From the NCBI GenBank assembly GCA_002748705.1, contig PDSZ01000020.1, positions 68,933-132,932 of the forward strand: DNA of 64,000 bases, in the 5' to 3' direction. Every line of letters begins with the position of its first letter. Position 1 is the first letter of the stretch. The notes under the pieces were generated by a model. That model was not told where the DNA came from and did no database searches. It was given only the letters and a program-made list of their open reading frames with translations. Both the position numbers and the translations under genes were made by a program. Origin of the DNA: Candidatus Fermentibacterota bacterium. Its GTDB lineage: Bacteria > Fermentibacterota > Fermentibacteria > Fermentibacterales > Fermentibacteraceae. Positions 30,997 through 40,372 of this stretch are shown here, in pieces.

Positions 30997-32402
30997 AAAA
31001 GACCGCAGCAGTGATACCGATTCTTGTGTTGTGCCTGGGGGCATGTGGCGGGAATGAAACAGAAGTTTCTGCAGAAACATGGGCTACAGCTGACTATCAG
31101 AAGTTCGCAGTTGCCCTTCAGGGCGAAGATGTGGGCTACATGACAATGGCCACCGAACAGGTCGGGGATTCTCTCCTAGTAACACAGAGAATGGAATGGC
31201 ACCTGCTTCTCATGGGCACCACCAGAACTGTAACAATGGATGTCACCTCCAGAACAGGTCTTGATATGGATCTGGGATACATGGACATGACCATGTCAGA
31301 CGGAACATCTCTCATTCAGGCCACTGCTGTGAGAACTGGTAACTCGGTTGAAACAACACTGAATACATCCGGAAGAGAAATAAGCTACACTAATGAGTTT
31401 GAAGGAGATTTCCTCCCTGCTTTTGTGGATCTGGCAAGTGCAATGATGGAATGGCACCCAGGTGATGAGCGGGTCTTTCCCACTTTTGACCCGTCTACCG
31501 GAATGCTCTTTGAAGCAACGGTAACATGTGAAGCCATTGAAGCGGTTTCCCTGATGGGGGATACTGTAGATGCTGCTAAACTGGTTATTTCCCAGCAGGG
31601 CATGAGAAACTCTGTATGGGTTTATCAGGGTCAGATCGTAAGAGAAGAGGAAACCGGTATGGGTATGCTTCTCACAAGGGTTGCCCCTGAAACCGAGGAT
31701 AATATTGTTCCTTCCAGCGACCTTTATGAGGTTTACGCGGTTACCTCCAACACAGTATCCGATCCGAGAGCCACAGGCAGCAGGGTATGGATGCTTCAGG
31801 GAGAGATTGACTGGTCGGATTTCCAGCTGGACTATCCAGGTCTTCAGACCGCTGAAGACGGACCGGTGATAACTGTTACCTCCACCATTCCATCTGATCC
31901 TGTTCCATTTCCTGTAGAATCAGAGGAACTGAATGAATTCCTGCAGCCGGAATCCATGATACAGAGTGATGATCCTGCCATAAGAGCGCTGGCAGACAGT
32001 CTTACTGAAGGAGCCGGCAACGCATGGGAAGCAGCTCTTGCAATTTCAGGTTTCGTGGACAGAGCAGTGGACAATGTCCCCACTGTTTCACTTCCGTCAG
32101 CAGTGGATGTGCTGGACAACCTCAGAGGCGACTGTAACGAGCATACCATTCTTACAGTTGCTCTCTGCCGTGCTGCAGGAATACCTGCAGTGACATGTGC
32201 AGGGGTTGTCTATGTGGACAACGGCATCTTCGGATACCATGCATGGCCTGCTGTATGGGTAGGTGAGTGGGTTGCGATAGATCCAACTTTCCGCCAGCAG
32301 CTGGCTGATGTGACACACATAATTCTGGCCCAGGGAAGCCTTGAGGCCCAGTATGTGGTTAACGGTGTTCTTGGAAGGCTTACTATAGAGGAAGTCGAGT
32401 AG
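30993..32402 (+). CDS. Lipoprotein with transglutaminase-like domain
   Basis: 469 aa. Signal peptide and lipobox (LCLGAC) imply lipidation at the envelope. Residues ~20-330 form a beta-rich region of unknown family. Residues ~340-469 are a transglutaminase/protease-like core with catalytic Cys in RGDCNEHTILTVALCRAAGIP, His in FGYHAWPAVWVG and Asp in WVAIDPTF. Such domains act as peptidases or cross-linkers; the substrate is unknown. Overlaps wecB by 4 bases (ATGA). Confidence 0.85.
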   Translation: MKKTAAVIPILVLCLGACGGNETEVSAETWATADYQKFAVALQGEDVGYMTMATEQVGDSLLVTQRMEWHLLLMGTTRTVTMDVTSRTGLDMDLGYMDMTMSDGTSLIQATAVRTGNSVETTLNTSGREISYTNEFEGDFLPAFVDLASAMMEWHPGDERVFPTFDPSTGMLFEATVTCEAIEAVSLMGDTVDAAKLVISQQGMRNSVWVYQGQIVREEETGMGMLLTRVAPETEDNIVPSSDLYEVYAVTSNTVSDPRATGSRVWMLQGEIDWSDFQLDYPGLQTAEDGPVITVTSTIPSDPVPFPVESEELNEFLQPESMIQSDDPAIRALADSLTEGAGNAWEAALAISGFVDRAVDNVPTVSLPSAVDVLDNLRGDCNEHTILTVALCRAAGIPAVTCAGVVYVDNGIFGYHAWPAVWVGEWVAIDPTFRQQLADVTHIILAQGSLEAQYVVNGVLGRLTIEEVE

Positions 32403-32407
32403 CATCC

Positions 32408-33478
32408 TTGTTTTCTGCTGCTGAACAAAATGCAATGGCTGTTGCCATGGCTGAGGCCGGCAAGGGCGGTAAGAGGGTATTTCCCAATCCTCTGGTAGGC
32501 GCTGTTATTCTGAACAGCCAGGGTATTGTTCTTTCTTCCGGTTTTCATGGGTTCTGCGGTGCCCCCCATGCAGAAAGGGAGGCACTGGGCAGAATTGATT
32601 CAGCAGATGGCTGCACAATGGTGGTAACCCTTGAACCCTGCTGTCATCACGGCAGAACACCTCCATGCACCGAAGCTATTATTCAGGCTGGAATAGTAAG
32701 GGTTGTGGTGGCCATGAAGGATCCCGACCCCAGAATGAGCGGTAAAGGGGTCCGTATTCTCAGGGAAAATGGAATAGAGGTGGAAACCGGCCTCATGGAA
32801 AGTGAAGCAGAGGAGCTGAACAGTCTTTATCTGCATCACCTTCGCACAGGAAGAAGTTTCCTTCATCTGAAGATGGCAGGAACTCTGGATGGAAGAAGCG
32901 CAGCAGCAGACGGCAGCAGCAGGTGGATAACAGGCCCTGAATCCAGAAGAAGGGTTCACCTGTACAGAAAGAATGCCCATGCAGTACTGGTTGGCGCAGG
33001 TACAGCAGAGAAGGATGATCCATCTCTTACCGTTCGCAGTGTTGATTGCCCTAATGACCAGCAGCCTGTACGAATAATTCTCACAGACAGGGAACTTTCA
33101 CAGTCCCTGAAGGTTTTCAGGGATGGCGGCAGGACTGTGGTGGCCTCACCGTTTCACATCAAGGTGCCTGACTTCGTTGAACTGTGGCCTGATATCCATT
33201 CACTGGATGAACTGCTGATAAAAACTGCTGCAGAGGGGCTTGGCATGGTTTTCTGTGAAGGCGGAGGAACTCTTGCAGCATCTCTGGTGAAGGCAGAGCT
33301 GGTTGACAGGCTCAGCATATTCACTGCTCCGGCACTCCTTGGAGGTTCCGGTCTGCCGCTCATAGGCAATACAGGGTCTGCAAGTATTGATGATATGATC
33401 AGATTGAAAAATGTTACAGTGGAAAGAACCGGCAGCGATATCCTTACGGAGGGCACCATTGTTCACAGGGCTGATTGA
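32408..33478 (+). CDS. ribD: Bifunctional riboflavin deaminase/reductase RibD
   Basis: Second and third steps of riboflavin synthesis: deamination of the GTP-derived pyrimidine, then reduction of its ribosyl side chain. 356 aa. The N-terminal deaminase has zinc ligands in PHAEREAL and EPCCHHGRTPPCTEAI. The C-terminal RibD reductase domain has LKMAGTLDGRSAAADGSSRWITG and VFCEGGGTLAASL. TTG start without a strong ribosome site, 5 bases after the previous gene. No FMN-riboswitch-like leader is visible. Confidence 0.95.
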   Translation: MFSAAEQNAMAVAMAEAGKGGKRVFPNPLVGAVILNSQGIVLSSGFHGFCGAPHAEREALGRIDSADGCTMVVTLEPCCHHGRTPPCTEAIIQAGIVRVVVAMKDPDPRMSGKGVRILRENGIEVETGLMESEAEELNSLYLHHLRTGRSFLHLKMAGTLDGRSAAADGSSRWITGPESRRRVHLYRKNAHAVLVGAGTAEKDDPSLTVRSVDCPNDQQPVRIILTDRELSQSLKVFRDGGRTVVASPFHIKVPDFVELWPDIHSLDELLIKTAAEGLGMVFCEGGGTLAASLVKAELVDRLSIFTAPALLGGSGLPLIGNTGSASIDDMIRLKNVTVERTGSDILTEGTIVHRAD

Positions 33479-34079
33479 GACAACAGGCCGAATAAAGAAA
33501 ACAGGTTCCAGACTCCTTATAGTGCCTGAGAAAGAGCTGGAACTCGCGTGCGGAGACAGTGTCTGCGTAAACGGTTCCTGCCTCACTGTTGTCTCCATCG
33601 CAGGCCGGAATATCAGTTTTGATGTTTCTCCTGAAACCTCAGGCAGAGTGAGTCCTGTTGTAATCGGCGAAACTGTAAATCTTGAACGGTCCATGAAGGC
33701 AGATGGAAGACTCCACGGCCATTTTGTAACAGGTCATGTGGACTGTACAGGAACAGTTATCGGAATAAAGAAGTTGTCGTCTTTCTGTCAGGTTACTGTT
33801 TCTTTTCCCCGAAAGTTCAGCAGATTCCTGGTTGAGAAAGGTTCTGTGGCTGTCTCAGGTATCAGTCTCACTGTGGCTTCCCTTACAGAAAGAGATTTTT
33901 CCATTGCTCTGATACCGGAAACGCTGAAGAGCACCTCAGCAGGACAGTGGAAGCAGGGAACAAGAGTAAATCTGGAATTCGACATAATCGGAAAATACAT
34001 TGTGAAAGCGGCGGAAACCGCCGCCTCAAAAGAATCGTTGAGGAACTACCTTGAAAAATACCGGCCTGAGACCCGCTGA
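33459..34079 (+). CDS. ribE: Riboflavin synthase alpha chain
   Basis: Last step: dismutation of two 6,7-dimethyl-8-ribityllumazine molecules to riboflavin. 206 aa from TTG 33459, giving the canonical [12 protein letters not shown] start, with GGAGGG 5 bases upstream. Two lumazine-binding barrels: [12 protein letters not shown] in the first, [12 protein letters not shown] in the second. [11 protein letters not shown] is intact. Overlaps ribD by 20 and ribBA by 29 bases. Confidence 0.95.
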   Translation: MFTGLIETTGRIKKTGSRLLIVPEKELELACGDSVCVNGSCLTVVSIAGRNISFDVSPETSGRVSPVVIGETVNLERSMKADGRLHGHFVTGHVDCTGTVIGIKKLSSFCQVTVSFPRKFSRFLVEKGSVAVSGISLTVASLTERDFSIALIPETLKSTSAGQWKQGTRVNLEFDIIGKYIVKAAETAASKESLRNYLEKYRPETR

Positions 34080-35283
34080 GGATGCAATTGCCGCCATTAG
34101 GCGCGGCGAGATGATAATTGTAGTGGATGACCAGCACCGTGAGAATGAAGGTGACCTTGTTATTGCCGCACAGTTCTGTGATGCTGATCATGTTAACTTC
34201 ATGGCCAGACATGCCAGGGGTCTGATATGCCTGGCAATGAAAAGGGAGCATCTTGCAAGGCTTGATCTCCATGAAATGTGTCCCAGAAACACATCACTCC
34301 ACGAAACAGCTTTCACTGTGAGCATCGATGCTGTAAACGGAGTTACAACCGGTATCAGTGCCGCTGACAGGGCAAAAACCATTTCTGTGGCAATAGATCC
34401 TAATACCAGACCTGATGACCTGGGCAGGCCGGGGCACATTTTTCCTCTTGCTGCCAGAGACGGCGGAGTTTTGAGAAGGGCCGGCCATACTGAGGCTTCA
34501 GTGGACCTGGCGGAAATGGCAGGTCTGCATCCGTCAGGTGTTATCTGTGAGGTAATGAACGAAGACGGCTCAATGGCAAGAATGCCGGATCTTGAGATAT
34601 TTGCCGAGAAGCACGGTCTTCTTATTACAAGTGTTGAAGAGCTTGTGAAATACAGGCACAAAAACGAGATTCTGGTTAAATGCACCGCTGAAGCGGAACT
34701 GCCTACAGATTTCGGTGAGTTTCACATGAAGGTTTACGAGAGTCTTACAGACGGAGAAACCCATGTTGCTCTCTCTAAAGGTGATATTACTTCTGAGGAA
34801 AGCGTTCTGGTAAGGGTTCATTCCCAGTGTCTTACAGGAGATGTGTTTGCCAGCCGGCGGTGTGATTGCGGAAGTCAGCTTCACGCTGCTATGAAAAAGG
34901 TTGCCGATGAGGGCTGCGGTGTGATTCTGTATATGTCCCAGGAGGGCAGAGGCATCGGCCTGGCAAACAAGATAAGGGCGTATCACCTGCAGGATCACGG
35001 TCTGGATACAGTTGATGCCAATGTAAAGCTGGGTTTTGCCCCTGATCTGAGGGATTACGGCATTGGAGCACAGATACTCAGCGACATGGGGTTGAAGTCT
35101 ATCAGACTTATGACCAACAATCCCAAGAAGATTATTGGCCTTTCAGGCTACGGTCTCCATGTGGCAGAGCGGGTGGGAATAGAGGTATGCCCCACTGAAG
35201 AGAATCTTTTTTATCTGAGAACCAAGCGGGACAGAATGGGTCACCTGCTGAAGGGAGTTGATGACAGTGGCATGGATTCATGA
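34051..35283 (+). CDS. ribBA: Bifunctional DHBP synthase / GTP cyclohydrolase II
   Basis: Makes both riboflavin precursors: 3,4-dihydroxy-2-butanone 4-phosphate from ribulose-5-P (N-terminal RibB) and the pyrimidine from GTP (C-terminal RibA). 410 aa. RibB shows [17 protein letters not shown] and [24 protein letters not shown]. RibA has zinc cysteines in [18 protein letters not shown] and [14 protein letters not shown], plus LMTNNPKKI. Starts with TTG, GAGGA 6 bases upstream. RpiB, encoded ~4.5 kb upstream, belongs to the route supplying its pentose. Confidence 0.96.
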   Translation: MKNTGLRPAEDAIAAIRRGEMIIVVDDQHRENEGDLVIAAQFCDADHVNFMARHARGLICLAMKREHLARLDLHEMCPRNTSLHETAFTVSIDAVNGVTTGISAADRAKTISVAIDPNTRPDDLGRPGHIFPLAARDGGVLRRAGHTEASVDLAEMAGLHPSGVICEVMNEDGSMARMPDLEIFAEKHGLLITSVEELVKYRHKNEILVKCTAEAELPTDFGEFHMKVYESLTDGETHVALSKGDITSEESVLVRVHSQCLTGDVFASRRCDCGSQLHAAMKKVADEGCGVILYMSQEGRGIGLANKIRAYHLQDHGLDTVDANVKLGFAPDLRDYGIGAQILSDMGLKSIRLMTNNPKKIIGLSGYGLHVAERVGIEVCPTEENLFYLRTKRDRMGHLLKGVDDSGMDS

Positions 35284-35770
35284 GGGTCAGCTTGACGGCG
35301 AGAACCTGAAGATAGCCGTGGTTGTTTCAAGGTTTAACAGCTTTATTACTGGCCGGCTTCTTGATGGAGCGCAGGACTGCCTGCTTCGCCACGGGGTTGA
35401 GGATGAGAACATCAATGTGTTCTGGGTTCCAGGGGCATGGGAGATACCTGCTGTTGCAGCCAATCTGGCCAGAAGCAGATCTTTCGATGCGGTTATCTGC
35501 CTGGGTGCAATAATCAGAGGGGAAACTCCTCACTTCGACTTCGTTGCCAGTGAGAATGCCAAAGGTATCGCACAGGCTGGGATGAACAGCGCTGTTCCTG
35601 TTGTGTACGGTATGATAACCAGTGATACTGTGGAGCAGGCTGTGGACAGAGCTGGAACAAAGAGCGGCAACAAGGGTTTTGATGCTGCTATGACTGCCAT
35701 TGAGCTGGTAAATCTCTACCAGCAGATCCACGGATTTGCCGTATCGAACGAAGATATTCCGGAGGAATAA
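35267..35770 (+). CDS. ribH: 6,7-dimethyl-8-ribityllumazine synthase
   Basis: Condenses the DHBP and pyrimidine intermediates; forms icosahedral or pentameric shells. About 167 aa with [48 protein letters not shown] and the [13 protein letters not shown] end. GTG 35267 lies 9 bases after AAGGGAG, so it is preferred to ATG 35261, which would be too close. Overlaps ribBA by 17 bases. Confidence 0.95.
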   Translation: MAWIHEGQLDGENLKIAVVVSRFNSFITGRLLDGAQDCLLRHGVEDENINVFWVPGAWEIPAVAANLARSRSFDAVICLGAIIRGETPHFDFVASENAKGIAQAGMNSAVPVVYGMITSDTVEQAVDRAGTKSGNKGFDAAMTAIELVNLYQQIHGFAVSNEDIPEE

Positions 35771-35771
35771 C

Positions 35772-36170
35772 TTGGGTCGAAGAACAAAGGGCAGAATATT
35801 CCTTCTTCAGTGCAGATATGCCGCTGAAGCCAATGGTCTCTCTCTTGCGGAGAACATGGAGAGCATGTCTGCTCCCGAGAGGGTCCGTGACGCGGAAACC
35901 AGAGACTGGATAAAAACTCTCGGTGACGCGGTAAACACCAATCTGGATGAGATACACCGGAAGATCGAACCTGCTCTCAGGAACTGGTCCATGGACAGAC
36001 TAACGAAGATAACAAGACTCATTCTGGAACAGTCTGTTGCTGAAACGGATTACCTGAATACCCCTGCTGCAGTTGCCATCCAGGAGGCTGTCAGACTTGC
36101 GCAGGAGTTCGAGGATGACAAGACCGGTTCATTCGTGAACGGCGTTCTGGACAGAATCCTCTGTAAATAG
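35772..36170 (+). CDS. nusB: Transcription antitermination protein NusB
   Basis: RNA-binding helical protein that with NusE (S10) promotes rRNA antitermination. About 132 aa from TTG 35772 (GGAGGA 5 bases upstream), beginning with the typical basic GRRTKGRIFLLQCRYAAEA. Ends DDKTGSFVNGVLDRIL (family 'Fvngvld'). The ribH-nusB linkage is widespread. Confidence 0.94.
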   Translation: MGRRTKGRIFLLQCRYAAEANGLSLAENMESMSAPERVRDAETRDWIKTLGDAVNTNLDEIHRKIEPALRNWSMDRLTKITRLILEQSVAETDYLNTPAAVAIQEAVRLAQEFEDDKTGSFVNGVLDRILCK

Positions 36171-36186
36171 CATTCAGTTCCCTGAA

Positions 36187-36207
36187 AGCCCCGGTTTTCC
36201 CGGGGCT
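36187..36207 (+). terminator. Terminator-like hairpin after nusB
   Basis: AGCCCCGG (36187-36194) pairs with CCGGGGCT (36200-36207) around TTTTC. Very stable, but the following bases (ATTGAC) are a poor T-tract. It closes the rib-nusB operon. Confidence 0.6.
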
Positions 36208-36312
36208 ATTGACATGGCATTTCACACCCTTGGACATATTGGTTGCAGTGCCACCTCTGAACAGGGTACCTTACCCTTGCCGGAAAAACTCAGCAGGAAG
36301 GGTGGGTACATT

Positions 36313-36609
36313 GTGTCAATAAGATATGCAGGTTTTGATATCCATTAGGACGGCATTGAGATAGCCATCACTGATCCCTGGCGAGAACAGGCAAGGTATC
36401 TGTGTTCTGTGCCTGGTGAAAATGACAAGCTCATTAAGCAAATCAGCAGGAGCGGGTCAGAATCATCCATCAAATGCTGCTATGGGGACGGACCTGGTGG
36501 ATACACAGTACACCTGGCACTGACAAAAGCAGGAATAGACTGCAAAGTGACAGCGCCTTCGTTGATTCTCAAACAAAGAGGCAAAAGGGTGAAGAAGAGA
36601 CAGGCTTGA
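36313..36609 (+). pseudogene. IS110-family transposase remnant (N-terminal DEDD domain)
   Basis: In one frame the sequence reads RYAGFDIH, stop (TAG 36346-36348), then DGIEIAI, and further GPGGYTVHLALTKAGIDCKV and APSLILKQRGKRVKK. These match the IS110 N-terminal pattern (GxDvHK..., aGPtGy.l...L...G..c.VvAPSLiP...g.rvKtDrrDA). An internal stop and the missing C-terminal serine domain show it is dead. Between 36610 and 36862 no gene is seen. Confidence 0.65.
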
Positions 36610-36862
36610 TGCGGAGAATCCGTCGCGGATTTCTCATACCCCTCTTTCACTGAATTCTGCCTGATTTTGCTCCATTGCCGGTGAATGGATAGAATTTGGT
36701 GTCATTTCAAAGAAATTATAGTCCTGATCGCCCACTTCAACAGGGCATTCAAGCCATGAGGTTATACTCCCCCAACTGTCTTTTCAGGCATCCTCTGCAA
36801 ATAACCGGATTCTCATATTCGAAGTGGAATGGAACAGATATTACGGTGAATCAGACAGAATT

Positions 36863-37313
36863 CTATAGGGGATACCCGATGGCTAAACTGATAATGTTTC
36901 TCTTTACACTGAACCTGATGGCAGTTCCAACCCACATCAGTTTCCAGCGAATCGATTTGCACTGAGCCCCGAAAAAGATGGAGACCCTTCATGCCGAGTG
37001 TTCTGCAGGCATTCAGAAGAATGCAGGTAAAGGGTGAAAACCGCAGCCTCAGCTGATTCGGGGAGATCCAGTGTGTGCCGGTTCTGTCGGCAGACAGATT
37101 GAGCTGCTGCTCTTTGATCCTGTTCTCCATCTTAACTCCTGCACAGTAGAACCTCTCGTAAAGCATTCTGTCTCTGTCTGGCAGCCCTGAGATAATACCT
37201 GTTCCAGCTTCGAACTCCCTGAGCGGAAGGACGCCGCTATCTGACGAAATGTATTCGACATCAAACCCGGTTTCAATCTTTCTTTTCCAGGTCCATTGGA
37301 ATTCGAGAGACAA
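36863..37313 (-). pseudogene. IS1380-like transposase C-terminal remnant
   Basis: Minus-strand frame with MENRIKEQQLNLSADRTGTH followed by NQLRLRFSPFTCILLNACR, matching the IS1380 C-terminal pattern (EN.IKE.K..L..DRTS...F.aNqfRL.l...AY.l...LR). After about 36965 the family end continues in another minus frame (IRWKLMWVGTAIRFSVK...ISLAIGYP, stop 36863-36865), so a frameshift separates the parts. The N-terminal half is absent or unrecognisable. Confidence 0.6.
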
Positions 37314-37635
37314 TTGATTATTATCAAAGTGACGCTATGCATTCATGGTAAGGCCGTTTCTATTGAGTGTTATATTGTTGGCTTCCAATGTAATATGACG
37401 CTCTGGAACGGCCTTTTCAACTGTGGTTATGAGAAATCCGGGCGGAGTACCCTGCCGGGTGCTGCTCAGTAGAGACTCTCTACACCATACCAGGACGGAG
37501 ATGATCTGCGGTGGCGGACGGATGCAGTCGGTCATTGACGTTATCTGCACTTGTCCGAATTCTGGACCGGCACAGCTCGCACATAGCGTCGTACAGTGAG
37601 CAGAATCTGTAAACGTATGACTAAGGGAGAAGAGT
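37314..37635. other. Spacer between IS remnant and alcohol dehydrogenase gene
   Basis: About 320 bases without a clear gene. The minus frame just right of 37335 may hold further transposase debris, but I cannot support a call. AGGGAGAAG before 37636 is the ribosome site of the dehydrogenase. Confidence 0.4.
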
Positions 37636-38673
37636 ATGAAAGCACTTGTATATAACGGCCCCGGAAAGAAAGAGTGGGTTGAGAAGGCCAAACCCGGCAT
37701 TGAGAAGCCGACCGATGTGATCGTCAGGATCACCAAGACAACCATTTGCGGCACCGACCTGCATATCCTGAAAGGCGATGTGCCTGCCGTTACGCCAGGG
37801 CGGACACTGGGCCACGAGGGTGTCGGTGTGGTTGAGGAGGTCGGCACCGCGGTGCGCAACTTCAAGAAGGGCGATCCTGTACTGATTTCCTGTGTCACCT
37901 CCTGCGGCTCCTGCCCGAACTGCAAGAAGCAACTCTACGCCCATTGCTACGACGGCGGCTGGATCCTCGGCCACCTGATCGACGGCACCCAGGCCGAGTA
38001 TGTGCGCGTCCCGCATGGGGACAATTCGCTTTACCTAATTCCGGAAGGTGCCGACGAGGAAGCACTGGTGATGCTGTCGGACATCATGCCGACAGGTCTG
38101 GAAATCGGCGTGCAATATGGCGGAGTCAAGCCCGGTGACACTGTGGCCATCGTTGGCTCAGGGCCGGTGGGCATGGCCGTTTTGCTGACAGCTCAGTTCT
38201 ACTTGCCAGGCCGGATCATCATGATCGACATGGACCCAGCGCGGCTGGAGATGGCCAGGACCTTCGGTGCCACCGACACGGTTGAGGTCGGTAAGGAAGA
38301 TCCTGTTGCCAGGGTCATGGAAATGACCAATGGCATGGGCGTCGATGTGGCCGTTGAGGCGGTTGGCATTCCTGCGACCTTTGATGTCTGCCAGAAGATC
38401 GTGGCCAAGGGCGGCAATGTTGCCAATGTCGGCGTGCACGGTGCTCCGGTGGAGCTGCATATTGAGGATCTGTGGATCAAGAATGTCAACATTTCGATGG
38501 GGCTGGTCTGCACCAACACCACGCCGATGCTGCTGAAAACCCTTCGCTCCGGCAAGGTTGATCCAGCGCAGCTTGTGACACACCGTTTCGAACTCAACGA
38601 TATCATGAAAGCCTATGAGGTCTTCAGCAATGCGGCCCATGAAAAGGCCATGAAGGTAATCCTCAAGGCGTAA
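37636..38673 (+). CDS. Zinc-dependent alcohol dehydrogenase, probably acquired
   Basis: 345-aa medium-chain dehydrogenase/reductase that likely oxidises or reduces a short-chain alcohol/aldehyde with NAD(P). Catalytic zinc ligands are in TTICGTDLH and GHEGVG. The structural zinc lobe has four cysteines (SCGSCPNCKKQLYAHC). The Rossmann motif is VGSGPVGMAV, and acidic DMD at the end of its second strand suggests NAD. Codons are much richer in G/C third bases (ATC, CTG, GGC, CGG/CGC) than neighbours. With two IS remnants just upstream this points to horizontal transfer, perhaps from a proteobacterium. Confidence 0.9.
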   Translation: MKALVYNGPGKKEWVEKAKPGIEKPTDVIVRITKTTICGTDLHILKGDVPAVTPGRTLGHEGVGVVEEVGTAVRNFKKGDPVLISCVTSCGSCPNCKKQLYAHCYDGGWILGHLIDGTQAEYVRVPHGDNSLYLIPEGADEEALVMLSDIMPTGLEIGVQYGGVKPGDTVAIVGSGPVGMAVLLTAQFYLPGRIIMIDMDPARLEMARTFGATDTVEVGKEDPVARVMEMTNGMGVDVAVEAVGIPATFDVCQKIVAKGGNVANVGVHGAPVELHIEDLWIKNVNISMGLVCTNTTPMLLKTLRSGKVDPAQLVTHRFELNDIMKAYEVFSNAAHEKAMKVILKA

Positions 38674-38732
38674 GGCGCGGCGGTGGCCGGGTGTGCCTCC
38701 GGCTGTATTGTCCCGCGCTCTGCAAGACCCCT

Positions 38733-38770
38733 GCCGGCACGGCCCCGTTTTCAGGGGGCGTGGCGGTTTT
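38733..38770 (+). terminator. Probable terminator of the alcohol dehydrogenase gene
   Basis: An imperfect GC-rich hairpin (GGCACGGCCCC / GGGGGCGTGGC, loop GTTTTCA) followed by GGTTTT. Its composition matches the dehydrogenase gene, so it was probably acquired with it. Confidence 0.5.
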
Positions 38771-39234
38771 CATTTGCGCTCATGGTACAGCAGAGTGACA
38801 GGCTGTGCCGGGAGATGTTGCGTCAATATGCCGCACTCTGGAGTACCGCGTGAATTGCCGTCTTATATCCGCAGGGCCGGTTAATTTTGAAAATTGAAAT
38901 ATGTGTGGCGGAGCGTGCCATATTGGCAGAAGCCCCAACCCTGCACCGCATCCGTTAACGCCCTGCAGCCCTTATCAGCTGCGGCAGTGCGGTACAGCCT
39001 TCAAGAGCAGCATACCTGCTGACTGATACAGAAGAGAGAACCTGGCGGCATATGAGGGTGTAGCACGACATTCAGGCTTCTGCTGAAGCAATATGCCCTT
39101 CAGTGCTGCCTTCCTTTCTCGCTGAAAGACTATTTTCGGGTAAATACAGAATTCCATGTGACCACTTGACCTCTTTCCCATGTTTTCTTAGGTTGTTCAA
39201 AGATAATTTTAATTCTTTGATAGTGGGAGAAAAT
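38771..39234. other. Gene-free spacer upstream of PP-loop gene
   Basis: No supported gene. GC-rich to about 38880, matching the acquired dehydrogenase, then AT-rich. The change near 38880 may mark the right edge of the transferred segment. Confidence 0.35.
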
Positions 39235-40266
39235 ATGATATTCTGTAGAAAATGTCTCTTGCCTGAAACTTATCCAGGCATAAAGTTTTCTGAAAAAGGG
39301 ATATGCAATGTCTGCAATACCTATCAGAAAAAATGGAATGACAACAACTTTGAGGCAGAAAAAAAAGAACTTGAGAAAATAGTTCAGAGACTGAATGATT
39401 CAGGAAAACCGGTGCTGGTAACTCTGAGTGGGGGTATGGACAGCGCATATGCCGCATACCTCGCAGCAGGTGTATACAAACTGAATGTAATAGGAGCTAA
39501 TTTTGATAATGGATTTGTTACTGAAACAGCAAAGAGAAATCTTCGAAAAATTACGGAGAAGCTGCAAATACCGATTACTTACATAAGAACTGATAGAAAA
39601 GCACTCTACAAGTTGTACAGAGCATTTCTGCTTCGAACAGGGGATTTCTGCACACCGTGCTGCCAGGGATGCTGCTGCGCAGGGTTCTCCGTGGCTGAAG
39701 ACAAAGGAATAAACACCATCATTCACGGAGGTGTGTCAGGTTCCCGTGTGGAGTTCAATGTGCTGGGAATGCTCAGGCATCACTATGAAAGGTTCATGAA
39801 GTACGCAGGGGATTTCAGCTCCAGGGAGCTGAAGGGAATCGTCAGCCATCCGGACACTATCAGTCAGTTTGAACTTATCTCACTGCCCAGGTATGTGGAA
39901 TGGCGTGAAGACGATATACTGGAGACGGTGAAAAGGGAGCTTGACTGGGAACCCCTTTCCGATGGCGAAACCCGCCATGTTGACTGTTCCGTTTCACAGG
40001 TCAGCGACTATCTGCTGGCCAGAAAGTTCGGCTACTCAAAACGATGGATGACCATTTCTGCCAACATCAGGGCAGGTCATGTTTCGCTGGAAAAAGGGCT
40101 CAAGAGTATTCTTGAGGAAGAAACAAAGGTATTGGAGGAGCCTGCGGAAATCAGCGAGCTTCTTGATTCTCTGGGAGTCTCCCGAAAAGAATTGGAAGAG
40201 CTGCCCTTTTACTGCACAGAACCAGCTATTTACCATTTGGAGAAAGCCGACATCACAGAGGTCTGA
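39235..40266 (+). CDS. PP-loop ATP pyrophosphatase, N-acetyl-sugar-amidotransferase-like
   Basis: 343 aa from ATG 39235 (GGGAG upstream). N-terminal CRKCLLPETYPGIKFSEKGICNVC holds two CxxC pairs as in WbpG/PseA/LegG-type amidotransferases. The PP-loop is LSGGMDSAYAAYLA. These enzymes adenylate a carbonyl or amide and replace it with ammonia or sulfur. Unusual is a cysteine cluster, FCTPCCQGCCCAG (five Cys after the first, around residue 140), in the middle of the PP-loop domain where relatives have one or two. It stands alone, without sugar-biosynthesis neighbours, so the substrate is uncertain. Confidence 0.7.
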   Translation: MIFCRKCLLPETYPGIKFSEKGICNVCNTYQKKWNDNNFEAEKKELEKIVQRLNDSGKPVLVTLSGGMDSAYAAYLAAGVYKLNVIGANFDNGFVTETAKRNLRKITEKLQIPITYIRTDRKALYKLYRAFLLRTGDFCTPCCQGCCCAGFSVAEDKGINTIIHGGVSGSRVEFNVLGMLRHHYERFMKYAGDFSSRELKGIVSHPDTISQFELISLPRYVEWREDDILETVKRELDWEPLSDGETRHVDCSVSQVSDYLLARKFGYSKRWMTISANIRAGHVSLEKGLKSILEEETKVLEEPAEISELLDSLGVSRKELEELPFYCTEPAIYHLEKADITEV

Positions 40267-40372
40267 TTTGTTAACGGCATCAAAAAACAATATTATGCAA
40301 TTTATTAAGAGCTATAAATATGATATATGTCTGAAATGAATTTATAATCATTTGGCAAGAGGAGGTGTCTTG

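Noticed and set aside
37335..37925. 196-codon minus-strand frame over the start of the alcohol dehydrogenase
   Set aside because: Mostly an antisense shadow of a GC-rich gene; only its tail could be IS debris and that is not supportable.
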